In this document: one piece after another, positions 32,964 to 42,006 of the stretch
Layout of the letters: every line of letters begins with the position of its first letter
Numbering within the stretch: position 1 is the stretch's first letter
NCBI GenBank assembly: GCA_963782445.1
Contig: CAWAJM010000001.1
Coordinates: 3,844,001 to 3,908,000 of the forward strand
Length of the DNA: 64,000 nt
Reading direction: 5' to 3'
Source of the DNA: ZC4RG20 sp963782445
GTDB taxonomy: Bacteria > Pseudomonadota > Gammaproteobacteria > Steroidobacterales > Rariloculaceae
Made by a program: the position numbers and the translations under genes
The notes under the pieces: generated by a model
The model's input: the letters and a program-made list of their open reading frames with translations, nothing else
The model's database searches: none
Told to the model about the DNA's origin: nothing

Positions 32964-34093
32964 ACTTCTTCCTTGCCCTCGGAATAACGACGCTCGAGGC
33001 GGGCGCCGAGGCACGTGAGTATCTCGTAGCCGATGGTCCCGGCCGCGGCGGCGACCTCGTCGAGGCCGACTGTCGCGCCGATGAGCTCGACATAGTCGCC
33101 CACGTCGACGTCGCCCGGGGGAAGACCCGAGATGTCGACGCAGAGCATGTCCATCGACACGCGCCCGACGATGGGCAGGCGGACGCCCCGCCATGCCGCG
33201 TCGCAGTGGTTACCGAGACGGCGCGGATAGCCGTCCGCATAGCCGACGCCGAGCACGGCGAGGCGCACGGGTGCCTCGGCCCGAAACGTCGCGCCGTAGC
33301 CGACGGTGCCGCCGCGCGCGACCTCGCGGAGCTGCAGCACGCGGGCCTCGAGTGTGACGACGGGCTCGACGGGACTCGGGCCCGCGCCGAACGGATTGCC
33401 GCCGAAGAGACCGATGCCGGGGCGCACGACGGCGCCGCGGTAGGCCGCACCGAGAAAGATGCCTGCCGTGTTCGCGATCGAGACCGGCGCGGGCGGCAAG
33501 CGGCCGCGCAGCGCCTCGAACGCCTCGAGCTGGCGGCGATTCAGCGCGTGCTCGGGCTCGTCGGCGCAGGCGAGATGGGTCATGACGAGCTCGAGCTCGA
33601 GCGCCGCGAGCAGCGCCGGACGCCGCGCGAGCTCGGCGACCTCGCCGGGATGGAGTCCGAGCCGCGCCATGCCGGTGTCGATGTGCACCACGGCCGCAGC
33701 CCGGCCGGCGCGAACCCAGCGCTCGACCTGGTCCAGCGAGTTCAGCACCGGGATCAGCCCCGCTTCGGCGAACGCGCGCTCGCCGCCCTCGGGCACGCCC
33801 TCGAGCACATAGATCAGCGCACCCGGCAGCAGCGCGCGCAAGGCCCGCGCCTCGTCGGCCGTCGCGACGAAGTACCGCCGGCAGCCCTCGCGGGCGAGTC
33901 GTCTGGCGACGGGCGCGATGCCGAGACCGTAGGCGTCGGCCTTCACGACGGCCGCGCAATCGGCCGGCGCCGCGAGCGCGCGAAGCTTCGCGTAATTGCG
34001 CGCGAGCGCGTCGAGATCGATGACCAGGCGGGCCGGAGGCCCGGCACGGCCGCGGCGACGCGCGCGGGCCTCGGACCGCGGCTGGGCGCTCAC
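32960..34093 (-). CDS. alr: Alanine racemase
   Basis: 377 aa from GTG 34093, overlapping the upstream stop (GTGA). PLP lysine in VVKADAYGLG (K51), HIDTGMARLG, MTHLACADEP, VRPGIGLFGGNPF, the catalytic tyrosine in VGYGATFRA, and VGRVSMDML. It converts L-Ala to D-Ala for peptidoglycan. The first 20 residues are Arg-rich and not conserved, so the exact start rests on the overlap. Confidence 0.93.
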   Translation of the reverse strand: MSAQPRSEARARRRGRAGPPARLVIDLDALARNYAKLRALAAPADCAAVVKADAYGLGIAPVARRLAREGCRRYFVATADEARALRALLPGALIYVLEGVPEGGERAFAEAGLIPVLNSLDQVERWVRAGRAAAVVHIDTGMARLGLHPGEVAELARRPALLAALELELVMTHLACADEPEHALNRRQLEAFEALRGRLPPAPVSIANTAGIFLGAAYRGAVVRPGIGLFGGNPFGAGPSPVEPVVTLEARVLQLREVARGGTVGYGATFRAEAPVRLAVLGVGYADGYPRRLGNHCDAAWRGVRLPIVGRVSMDMLCVDISGLPPGDVDVGDYVELIGATVGLDEVAAAAGTIGYEILTCLGARLERRYSEGKEEV

Positions 34094-35418
34094 GTTCGGC
34101 CTCCGGGCGCCGCAGCGCCCGCGTCGGCCGGCAGACCGACCTTGACGACCTCGACCTCCCCGGGCCCTGTCCGGCTGACGCGATACCCGCCGACGCCGAT
34201 GGGCACGATTGCGCTCTCGCCGCACTCGAGCAGGCCGAGCGAGACACCGGCCGCGGTCTCGAGCTCGATGCGCCCGCACAAGACGTGCAGGCAGTGCGGC
34301 GCTTCGACCGGCACCGCGACGGGCGCCGCCGTCGGGCGCAGATGCTCGAGCACGAAACTCGGCGTGACGACCGAGCGAAACACGCCGGCCCGCCCCGGCA
34401 CGCTCACGGGCTCGACTCGGAACTCGGCCGGCAGCGTGCGCCGCAGGTTCAGCGCGGCGACGGCCCCGGCGACGTCGACGGGCCGCACCGGGAACCGCAC
34501 GTTGTCCCAGGCGCGGAAAGTCGGACCGGGACGGCGTATCTCGAGCGCGAGAATCTCCCGGCCCTCGGGATTGCCGAGCGCATGGACCTCGGCCGAGGGC
34601 GGCCGCTCGGCCGCGATGCGCGCCGGATTGGCGTTGTAGACAACGTCGCCGGCCGCGACGGGCAGCGCGTTCATCGCGTCGAGCACGCGCCAGTACAGCG
34701 TCTTGAGCTGCTCGAGCAGCGCCTCGACCTCGCCCGCGGCGTCGGGGCGGCAGCGGGCCCGCAGCCCGTCGGGCACAGCGCCGAGGCCGGCCCTGCGGTC
34801 CGCGAACCAGGGCTGGAGCAGTTCCTGCACCGTCTGCGGCTCCATCCCCGGCGCGAGCAGCTCGAGCAGCCGGCGCTGGCGCTCGCGGCCGCCCTCGAGC
34901 TCGGCCTTCAGCGCTGCCGAATCGAGATCGCGATTGAAGCCCAGGCGCATCGTCGCGCCGGGCTCTGCGTCGATGATGACGTAAACCTCGGTGTGGCCCT
35001 CGGGATGCCCCTGCACCGAAAGCAGCTCCTTGACGTCGAGGAGCTTGGGCAACAGCGGAAAGTTTGCGCCGTGGCGGCGCACCCAGGCCGGCCCGAGAAG
35101 GGTGCCCGCATGGCGCGCGAGCAGCACGGGCAGCGAGAGCTCAGAGCCGTCCTCGAAGCGCAGCCGGCTAGGATGGGCGCGCGCTTCCTCGTCCTCGTCG
35201 CAGGCGGCAATCTCGAAGGACTCGCCAAGGCCGAAGCCGGTGAGACGGGCCTGGTCCGGAAGCGGACACAAGCCCTTGAGCTCGCGCAGCCGCATGCCGC
35301 CCCACGGCCGCTCGACGAAATTATTGCGGAGCGGTCTGAGGAGGCTCGTCGCGAGCCCCGCGACGAGGCGGTCGTCGCCTGCGAGAACGGCTTCCGCGGC
35401 GTTCCGAAACGCTGCCAA
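34090..35418 (-). CDS. Mannose-6-phosphate isomerase, class I-like
   Basis: 442 aa from a TTG at 35418 with AGGGGG upstream; a longer TTG start at 35496 is possible. Cupin-type metal site elements of class I isomerases: FVERPWGGMRLRELKGL, GESFEIA, LSVQGHPEGHTEVYVIID (Gln, His and Glu ligands), PWFADRRAGLGA and HALGNPEGREILALEIRRPGPTFRAWDNVRFP. The usual function is fructose-6-P/mannose-6-P interconversion; the unusual N-terminus and the AGDVVYNANPARI segment suggest a divergent subgroup. Its stop overlaps alr, so isomerase, alr and aminotransferase form one coupled operon. Confidence 0.8.
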   Translation of the reverse strand: MAAFRNAAEAVLAGDDRLVAGLATSLLRPLRNNFVERPWGGMRLRELKGLCPLPDQARLTGFGLGESFEIAACDEDEEARAHPSRLRFEDGSELSLPVLLARHAGTLLGPAWVRRHGANFPLLPKLLDVKELLSVQGHPEGHTEVYVIIDAEPGATMRLGFNRDLDSAALKAELEGGRERQRRLLELLAPGMEPQTVQELLQPWFADRRAGLGAVPDGLRARCRPDAAGEVEALLEQLKTLYWRVLDAMNALPVAAGDVVYNANPARIAAERPPSAEVHALGNPEGREILALEIRRPGPTFRAWDNVRFPVRPVDVAGAVAALNLRRTLPAEFRVEPVSVPGRAGVFRSVVTPSFVLEHLRPTAAPVAVPVEAPHCLHVLCGRIELETAAGVSLGLLECGESAIVPIGVGGYRVSRTGPGEVEVVKVGLPADAGAAAPGGRT

Positions 35419-35552
35419 TCCTTTGGGCCCCCTGAACGAGAGGGCGAGTATGCCACGAATCTTTATGTCAAAACGTGACTGAGTACCGCGTCGCAACCGG
35501 CCAAAGCCGATAGGCTGCGACCCATTCCCATGCGAAGCGATAGTTGAAGCCG

Positions 35553-37091
35553 ATGCCTGAACCGCGCGAGATGGCCGAAAGAGCCTTCACGCTATTGCAG
35601 GAAGCGCTCCACGACTCGGAGGCGCGCGTCGCCGAGCTCAGCCAGCGCCTCGATCGCCGCGAGTCGCCGGAAAACGTGCTCGAAGACCGCGTCGAGGCCC
35701 TGACCCTCGAGCTGCGCCGCGTCGCGGCCGAGCGGGACCGACTCAAGCGCGACGCAGGGCATCTCGAGGAAGTCGTGGCCGGGGAACGCGCGCGCATCGA
35801 GCAGCTCGAGAAAAAGCTGCAGGTCGCCGAGTCCGGACCGGACAAGCTCACGAAGAAGGAAATCAATTTCTGGCGCGGCAAGGCCGAGGACTTCGACCGC
35901 GCGACGCAAAGCTATCGTAACCGCCTCGCCCAGCTGCGCCGCGAGCTCGCGGCCGGCCGCAGAGAGATCGAACGCCTGCAGAGCGAGCGGGCCCCGGCAG
36001 CCCCCTCGCCGGCGGCCGAGCGCGAGCTCGAGGAGTTGCGCGCCGCGCTGACCCGCTCCGAGGACGTCGTTCGCGAGCGTGACAGCCGCCTGGCCGAGAT
36101 CTCCGCCGAGCTCGAAAAGACACGCTCCGAGCTCGCCCGCAAAGCGGACGAGATCGCGGCCGCCGCCGCGGGTCTCGAGGCCGCGCGCAGCACGCAGGCC
36201 GAGCTCGAGCGGCGCGTCGGCGAAGCGGACGCGGTCCGAGCCGAATTGGCCGAAGCGCGCGCGCAGATGGCCGGGCTCGAGGAAGAGCTGCGCGACGAGC
36301 GCGAGTGTGCGACGAATCTGACGGAAATCGCCAACGAGCGCCGCGAGCTCATTCGCACGCTCGAAGACCGTCTCGAGGAAGCCGAGGAGCGCTACGAGGA
36401 CACGAAGTGGCGCCTCGGCAAGGCCCATCACTTCGAGCGCCTCGTGCGCCGCCGCAAAGCGCTTGTCGGCCGGCTCATCGACACGATCCGCGCCAAGACC
36501 AAGGCCAACGTGGCCCTGAAGGCCGGTCTCGACGGGCTGCGCAAGCACAAGGCCGCGGCCGAAGCCAAGCAGCATCAGCTCCTCGCGCGCATGGACCGGC
36601 TCAAAGCGAAGATCCAGGAGCACGAAGAGACGATCGCGAGGCTTCAGGAGGAAGCGCGCGCGCAGGACAAGACCGCGGAGGCCGAAGCGCGGGTCGCCGA
36701 GCTCGAGCAGCGCATCGGCTCCCAGGCCGAGGTCATCCAGTCGCTCGAGGAGGAGCTCAAGACGGCGCGCGCCTTGAAGCAGGCCGACGCGGCGCGCCGC
36801 GCCGAGCTCGAGCAGCTGACCCAGGAGAGCGAAACGCTGCGCCGTGAGCTCGACACCAAGAACGCGATCATCGAGGAACTGCAAAAAGACGCCGACGAGC
36901 AGCAGCGCAAGATTGCGAAGCTGCGCGGCAGCGAAAACGAGACGCTCCGCTTGAAGACCGCGGCGGAGAAGAATCAGAGCCTGCTGGATGCCCTGCAACG
37001 CGAGAATACGCAGCTGCGGGAAGTCCTCGAACGCAACTCCGGGCACGGCGCCGCAACGCCGGAAGCCTACGGAAACGTGGCCGAGAAGTAG
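35553..37091 (+). CDS. Long coiled-coil protein of unknown function
   Basis: 512 aa from ATG 35553 (a TTG at 35544 is in frame). Almost the whole protein is heptad-rich coiled coil (about 1-90, 135-285, 325-495), with Glu/Arg/Ala/Leu/Gln dominant. A distinct, less coiled segment near 285-325 (WRLGKAHHFERLVRRRKALVGRLIDTIRAKTKANVALKAGLDGLRKHK) looks conserved and basic. No signal peptide or ATPase motif, so it is not an SMC protein. Five bases upstream of a membrane-protein gene, so the two may work together as a scaffold and anchor; that is inference. Confidence 0.7.
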   Translation: MPEPREMAERAFTLLQEALHDSEARVAELSQRLDRRESPENVLEDRVEALTLELRRVAAERDRLKRDAGHLEEVVAGERARIEQLEKKLQVAESGPDKLTKKEINFWRGKAEDFDRATQSYRNRLAQLRRELAAGRREIERLQSERAPAAPSPAAERELEELRAALTRSEDVVRERDSRLAEISAELEKTRSELARKADEIAAAAAGLEAARSTQAELERRVGEADAVRAELAEARAQMAGLEEELRDERECATNLTEIANERRELIRTLEDRLEEAEERYEDTKWRLGKAHHFERLVRRRKALVGRLIDTIRAKTKANVALKAGLDGLRKHKAAAEAKQHQLLARMDRLKAKIQEHEETIARLQEEARAQDKTAEAEARVAELEQRIGSQAEVIQSLEEELKTARALKQADAARRAELEQLTQESETLRRELDTKNAIIEELQKDADEQQRKIAKLRGSENETLRLKTAAEKNQSLLDALQRENTQLREVLERNSGHGAATPEAYGNVAEK

Positions 37092-37096
37092 TCTCC

Positions 37097-37972
37097 ATGG
37101 ACGCGCACGCGATCCCGGCCACAGGTTCCGCATGGCCAGCATCGCTCACGGCCGCGGGCCTCGGCCTCGCCGATCTCGGCGCCGCCTATCTGCTGCTCCT
37201 GATCTCGGCCCTCGCGGCCCTCGCGGCCTTCGTCGCCGCAAGGCGCTTGCTGGTCATCAGCCCGAACCGCGGCACGCGCGAGTACGGCCTCTATGTCGCG
37301 GCCGTCCTGACCGCGCTCGTCGCCGCTACGGTGCTGGACAACGTGCTTTCGCCCGGACCACCCGTGCTGCCTTACGCGGCGCTGCCGCAGCTTGTAATTC
37401 TGCTCGCCGTGCACCTCGCCATCTGCCAGCGCCAGGAGCCGTGGCGCATCGCGCTCGGCGCGGCGTCCGTCTCGGGCACGATCCTCGCGCTGGGCGCCGC
37501 GAATCTCGCGGGCGCCGAGGTCCGGCTCGCGCCTTGGCTCGCCGCACTCGTGCTCGCGGGCCTGCTCGCGATGCTGTGGGTCCGGTCGATCGTCACGCGC
37601 CGCCACTATGCGAACGCGCGCTCGATCTACGTCGCCTCCAAGGAGAGCGGTGCGGCGCCGCCCGCTGCCGAGGGGCCCTGGCTCGGCCTGCCGCAGGGGC
37701 TCGGCCTCGTCGCCGCGAGCGCCGTGCTGGCCCTCGTGAACGGCGTCCTGCGCGGCAGCTCGCTCAGCGCCGTCCCGGCCGCGAGCGTGCTCGTCGAGAC
37801 GCTGATGCTGCTCGCGGTCACGGCCGCGGTTTGCGCGATCCCCGCAGCGGGCTACTGGCTCGCGCGCCGCAGCTGGATGCCCGGCCTCACGCGCATCGTC
37901 TGGCTCGCCTGGCTCGTGGTCGGCTTCGCCTTCACGTACGGCAACTTCCTCATGAGCCTGAACCGCGCCTGA
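37097..37972 (+). CDS. Polytopic membrane protein of unknown function
   Basis: 291 aa, starting five bases after the coiled-coil gene. About seven membrane segments (for example 22-46, 63-80, 90-108, 115-133, 140-160, 197-213, 230-250, 262-284). The motif RLLVISPNRGTREYGLYV is the most distinctive. No family recognised. The 3' end overlaps that of the convergent lipB by 23 bp, which is uncommon but consistent with compact packing. Confidence 0.65.
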   Translation: MDAHAIPATGSAWPASLTAAGLGLADLGAAYLLLLISALAALAAFVAARRLLVISPNRGTREYGLYVAAVLTALVAATVLDNVLSPGPPVLPYAALPQLVILLAVHLAICQRQEPWRIALGAASVSGTILALGAANLAGAEVRLAPWLAALVLAGLLAMLWVRSIVTRRHYANARSIYVASKESGAAPPAAEGPWLGLPQGLGLVAASAVLALVNGVLRGSSLSAVPAASVLVETLMLLAVTAAVCAIPAAGYWLARRSWMPGLTRIVWLAWLVVGFAFTYGNFLMSLNRA

Positions 37973-38592
37973 GCGCGACCGTCTCCGCGCCGAAACGCGC
38001 GTGCAGCCGCGGCTCGAGATCCCGGCGCAGCACGGCGGGATCGCGGACCGCGCACAGGTCCGCGAGCTGCGTCACCTCGAGACCCGCGTATCCGCAGGGA
38101 TTGATGGCGCTGAACGGCGCGAGATCCATATTCACGTTGATCGCCAGGCCGTGATAGCAGCCGTTGCGGCGGATTCTCAAACCCAGCGCCGCGAGCTTGC
38201 GGCCGCCAACGTAGACGCCGGGCGCATCGCGGCGGCCGTAGGCCTGCACGCCGTAGGGCGCGATCGTCTCGATGACGGCCTGCTCGAGACCGGTCACGAG
38301 TTCGCGCACGCCGAGCCCGAGGCGCTTGACGTCGAACAGCACGTAGACGACGAGCTGGCCCGGACCGTGATAGGTCACCTGACCGCCGCGGTCGATCTGC
38401 ACGACGGGAATGCCCCCCGGCGCAAGCACGTGGGCGCGATCCGCATTGAGCCCGAGCGTAAAGACCGGCGGATGCTCGACGAACCAGATCTCGTCGGCCG
38501 TCGCCGCATCGCGCTCCTCCGTGAAGCGCCGCATGTCCGCCCAGAACGTCCTCGAGCGGCCGGCGGCCGAGATCGCGGACCGCAATGCTCAC
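37950..38592 (-). pseudogene. lipB: Octanoyltransferase LipB with a single-base frameshift near the N-terminus
   Basis: The expected start is GTG 38592, overlapping the ybeD stop (GTGA), and reads VSIAVRDLGRRPLEDV; after 38545 the conserved continuation WADMRRFTEERDAATADEIWFVEHPPVFTLG is in another frame. One extra base (38544) explains it. Downstream the enzyme is intact: DRGGQVTYHGPGQLVVY, GRRDAPGVYVGGRKLAALGLRIRR (catalytic Lys) and NPCGYAGLEV (catalytic Cys). LipB attaches octanoate to lipoyl domains such as that of the E2 at 14.4 kb. Translation from an internal start might give a slightly short protein; a sequence error is also plausible. Confidence 0.85.
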
Positions 38593-38849
38593 AAGACCAT
38601 GAGGATCGCGTCGCTGGCCGTCAGCTCGCGATACAGCGCATCGATCTGCTCCCGGCTGTGGGCGCGGATCGTCACCGTCAGGCTCACGTAGCGGTCGGCG
38701 CGGCTCGTGCGCTCCGTCAGAGCGTCCGCGTCGATGGCCTCGAAGTGACGGCGCACGATGGCGAGCGCCGTGCTACGGAAGTGGGCGTCGTTCCTGCCGA
38801 ACACCTTGACGGGGAGATCGCAGGGGAAAGTCAGCGGCGAATCGTCCAT
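38589..38849 (-). CDS. ybeD: YbeD family (DUF493) regulatory-fold protein
   Basis: 86 aa. LTFPCDLPVKVFGRNDAHFRSTALAIVRRHF and the C-terminal VTIRAHSREQIDALYRELTASDAILMVL match the ferredoxin-like ACT-type fold of YbeD. Its stop overlaps the lipB start, the usual gene order. Function undetermined; the linkage to lipB suggests a role in lipoate metabolism. Confidence 0.93.
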   Translation of the reverse strand: MDDSPLTFPCDLPVKVFGRNDAHFRSTALAIVRRHFEAIDADALTERTSRADRYVSLTVTIRAHSREQIDALYRELTASDAILMVL

Positions 38850-38969
38850 GGGCCTGCGCCCAGTGTAGGGCGATTCTGCGGCGCAGGAAAAGAGGGCCCG
38901 GGGCGGGACGCGGGGTCGGCCGGCCCGACGCCCCGGGCAAAACCTGCGGCGGGCGGCGCCGAGGGGTTC

Positions 38970-40151
38970 TTAGACCGCCCGCAACGCCGTGGCGACGGGG
39001 AGCCGCGCGGCGCGGATCGCAGGTAACAGACCGCCGAGAAAACCGACCCCGCATGCCCAGACGATCCCCGCGCCGACGATCGGCGCGGAGACATGCATGT
39101 TCGTAACGAGTGTCCCCGTCGTGCCACCGAGACTGATGGTGTGGCCGTTGAACAGGGCCGCGGCCGCGCCGGCGCCGAGCAGCGCGCCTATTACTGCGAG
39201 CGCCAGCGCCTCGCCGAGCACGGACGCGACCACGCCGCCGGCCCCGAAGCCCATGGCGCGCAGTGTGGCGATCTCGACGCCGCGCGTGCTTACGGCCGAG
39301 TAGAGCGTGTTGAGCGCCGCGAACAGCGCGCCGACGGCCATGATGCCGCCGACGACGTCAGTGATGACGAAGAAAAGCGGCCGCAGCGACGAGGACGCTT
39401 CCTTGTAGTACTCAGGCTCGCGCATGACCGTGACGGAGAGGCTCGGATTCGTCGTCAGCGCATCGCGAAAGGCGTCGAAGGTCTGCGGCGACGTGAGCCG
39501 GACATGCACGCTGTTGTAGACGGTCCGGCCGTAGGCCGACTGCAGCGTCGCCGCATCCGTCATGAGCGTCGACTCCGCCGCCGACCCGCCGGCCTCGAAC
39601 GTGCCGACCACGGTCCAGGCGCTGTTGCGCAGCATGACGCGGTCGCCCAACCCCAGGCCGCGGAACTCGGCAGCGGCGCCGCGGCCGGCGATGAGCTCGC
39701 GCAGACCGGGTCGGAACAGCCGCCCGCTCACGAGCTTGACCTCGGGACGGATCGCGAGCCCTTCGGCGGAGACGCCGCGCACGGAGACACCCGCGCGCGA
39801 GCCGTCGCGTTTGCGCTCGAGGTTCACGGGCACGAAGAGCTCGGCCGAGGCGGCGGCCTTGCCATCCGGCGCCTTCGCGATGCCGGGCGCATCGGCAATC
39901 GTCTGCACGTCCTCGGACTGGATCGAGCTCGCGCCCTCGTTCGTCGTACCGTTGCGCAGCACGATGGCGCGGTCCGGCCTGCCCGTCGAGATCAGCGAGT
40001 CCGTGAGGCCTTGCGTCATCGCCAGCACCGAGGTCAGCACGCCCACGACGCCCGCGATGCCGACGACGACGACGAGCGAGCTGCCGAAGCGCTGCGGCAG
40101 TCCCTTGAAGTTCATGACCGTCACGGCATAGATCTGTCTGAGTACGCTCAT
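38970..40151 (-). CDS. ABC transporter permease, MacB/FtsX type (second permease)
   Basis: 393 aa. One N-terminal helix (about 25-47), a long periplasmic MacB-like domain, then three C-terminal helices (FtsX domain, for example VVGGIMAVGALFAALNTLYSAVSTRGVEIATLRAMGFG). The EIATLRAMG coupling segment is typical. Ends the four-gene operon adaptor-ATPase-permease-permease. Such transporters extrude from the inner leaflet or transmit force to the periplasm; substrate unknown. Ten bases separate it from the first permease. Confidence 0.9.
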   Translation of the reverse strand: MSVLRQIYAVTVMNFKGLPQRFGSSLVVVVGIAGVVGVLTSVLAMTQGLTDSLISTGRPDRAIVLRNGTTNEGASSIQSEDVQTIADAPGIAKAPDGKAAASAELFVPVNLERKRDGSRAGVSVRGVSAEGLAIRPEVKLVSGRLFRPGLRELIAGRGAAAEFRGLGLGDRVMLRNSAWTVVGTFEAGGSAAESTLMTDAATLQSAYGRTVYNSVHVRLTSPQTFDAFRDALTTNPSLSVTVMREPEYYKEASSSLRPLFFVITDVVGGIMAVGALFAALNTLYSAVSTRGVEIATLRAMGFGAGGVVASVLGEALALAVIGALLGAGAAAALFNGHTISLGGTTGTLVTNMHVSAPIVGAGIVWACGVGFLGGLLPAIRAARLPVATALRAV

Positions 40152-40161
40152 CTTCGTTTCC

Positions 40162-41313
40162 TCATCGCCCGGCCAGGGCGTCGACCAGCTTGAGCCTGTG
40201 GATGCGCCAGGCCGGCGGCGCCGCGCTCACGAACGCAAGCACCGCGGCGATGCCGAGCCCGGCCGCGGCGACGCCCCACGGCAGGGGCAAGGCGGGCGCG
40301 CCGATCGTCGCGAAGACCTTGGGAAACACGGCGGCGGCGCCGGCGAGCCCAAGCCCCGCAGCCGCGCCGCAGAGCAGGAGCGCCTCCGCGCACACGAGCG
40401 CGACGACCTTACCGTCGCCGAAGCCGTAGGTCTTGAGCACCGCGAGCTCGGCGCTGCGCTCGCGCACCGACTGCATCATCGTGTTGCCCGTCAGGAACAG
40501 CAGCGTGAACAACACGGCGCCGATGATTGCGTTGACGAAAAACTGGATGTTGCCGACGCGATCGATCTGCGCCCGGACCCACTCCTTCTCGCTCTGCGTC
40601 TGCGTCGGATTCGACGAGTTCGCGAACAGCGAGTCGATACGCGCCGAGATCGCGGCGGCGCGGCTCGGATCGTCGATGAACTCGAAGTAGAAGTTCACCG
40701 TCCCATTGCCGGTCGTGCGCTCTTGGTCGAAGTAGGCGTAGTCGATCCAGAACTCGTTGGCGGTGCCCTGGTCCTTCGGCAGCTTGTAGATTCCGACGAC
40801 GTCGAACGTCCAGTCGCTCGCGCCGTCCTTGCGCGCGACGAGCGGCGAGCGCAGCGGGACGCGGTCGCCGACGTGCCAGCCGTACTTGTTCGCGAGATCC
40901 GCGCCGACGAGCGCGCCCGTGCGCGTATGCAGCATGGCTTCGCGCTGCGCCTTGGGGATCACGAGCTGCGGGAAGGCCTCGAAGAAACGCTTCGTGCTGA
41001 TCGCGCCGGCGTTGAGCGAGTTCTTCGGGTCCTTGTAGTAAACCGGAAAAATGGCGTAGTAGGCGACGGTCTTGACGCCCTTGACCTGCTCGATCTGCGG
41101 CAGATCCGCAAGCGGCACCGGCTCGAGCAGGCTCGCGGTGCTCATCGTCCGCAGCCGCTTGTCGCTGAGCTTGCCGATCACGTCCGTGAACGAAGCCGTC
41201 ACGGCGTGCAGAATCCCGAACAGCAGGAAGGCCACGGCGACGGAGAACAGCGTCAGCACAGTGCGGGTCGGCTTACGCCAGAGCCCGGCCCAAATCAGCG
41301 GCAGGTATCTCAT
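40162..41313 (-). CDS. ABC transporter permease, MacB/FtsX type (first permease)
   Basis: 383 aa. N-terminal helix (VLTLFSVAVAFLLFGILHAV), periplasmic MacB-core domain (about 40-250), and a C-terminal FtsX domain (NAIIGAVLFTLLFLTGNTMMQSVRERSAELAVLKTYGFG). Overlaps the ATPase gene by 4 bp. With the second permease it would form a heterodimeric transmembrane unit. Confidence 0.9.
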   Translation of the reverse strand: MRYLPLIWAGLWRKPTRTVLTLFSVAVAFLLFGILHAVTASFTDVIGKLSDKRLRTMSTASLLEPVPLADLPQIEQVKGVKTVAYYAIFPVYYKDPKNSLNAGAISTKRFFEAFPQLVIPKAQREAMLHTRTGALVGADLANKYGWHVGDRVPLRSPLVARKDGASDWTFDVVGIYKLPKDQGTANEFWIDYAYFDQERTTGNGTVNFYFEFIDDPSRAAAISARIDSLFANSSNPTQTQSEKEWVRAQIDRVGNIQFFVNAIIGAVLFTLLFLTGNTMMQSVRERSAELAVLKTYGFGDGKVVALVCAEALLLCGAAAGLGLAGAAAVFPKVFATIGAPALPLPWGVAAAGLGIAAVLAFVSAAPPAWRIHRLKLVDALAGR

Positions 41314-42002
41314 GCGGCGCTCCTGAGCGAGTCTTCGAGACGCCCCTTATCGACATGCAGCTCGCGCGTCGCGAACTCCGCGGCGCGCGGATCGTGCGTG
41401 ACCATGACGATCGTCTTGCCGTGCTCGCGGTTCAGAATCTGCAGCAGCTCGAGTATCGATTCCGACGAGCCGCGATCGAGATCGCCCGTCGGCTCGTCGG
41501 CCACGAGCAGCCGGGGGTCCGAGACGAGCGCGCGCGCGATCGCGACGCGCTGCTGCTGGCCGCCCGAGAGCTCGGCGGGCTTGTGGCCGCCGCGCTCGGA
41601 AAGCCCGACGAGCTCGAGCGCCGCGCCGACGCGCTTGCGGCGCTCCTTGCCCGAAAGCTTCGTGAGCAGCAGCGGAACCTCGACGTTGCGCTCGGCCGTG
41701 AGCACGGGCAGCAGGTTGTAGAACTGAAACACGAAGCCGACGTTGCGCGCGCGCCAGCGCGTCAGCGCGCCGGCCGAGAGCTGGTCGAGCCGCTCGCCCG
41801 CGACGACGACCTCGCCCTGATCGGCCCTGTCGAGGCCGCCGATGAGATTCAACAGCGTGGTCTTGCCCGACCCGGACGGCCCCATGAGCGCGAGGAACTC
41901 GCCCGTCTCCACTTCGAGATCGAGGCCGTGGAGCACCTCGACGCGTTGTTTGCCGCGCAGGTAAGTCTTGACGACGTGCTTCATGGAGACGATTGCTGAC
42001 AT
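41310..42002 (-). CDS. ABC transporter ATP-binding protein (MacB/LolD-like)
   Basis: 230 aa. Walker A GPSGSGKTTLLN, Q-loop FVFQFYNLLPVLTAERN, signature LSGGQQQRVAIARAL, Walker B LLVADEPTGDLD and H-loop VTHDPRAAE are all present. Closest in type to the LolD/MacB ATPase group that works with FtsX-fold permeases. Only four bases separate it from the adaptor gene upstream. Confidence 0.95.
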   Translation of the reverse strand: MSAIVSMKHVVKTYLRGKQRVEVLHGLDLEVETGEFLALMGPSGSGKTTLLNLIGGLDRADQGEVVVAGERLDQLSAGALTRWRARNVGFVFQFYNLLPVLTAERNVEVPLLLTKLSGKERRKRVGAALELVGLSERGGHKPAELSGGQQQRVAIARALVSDPRLLVADEPTGDLDRGSSESILELLQILNREHGKTIVMVTHDPRAAEFATRELHVDKGRLEDSLRSAA

Positions 42003-42006
42003 GGCT

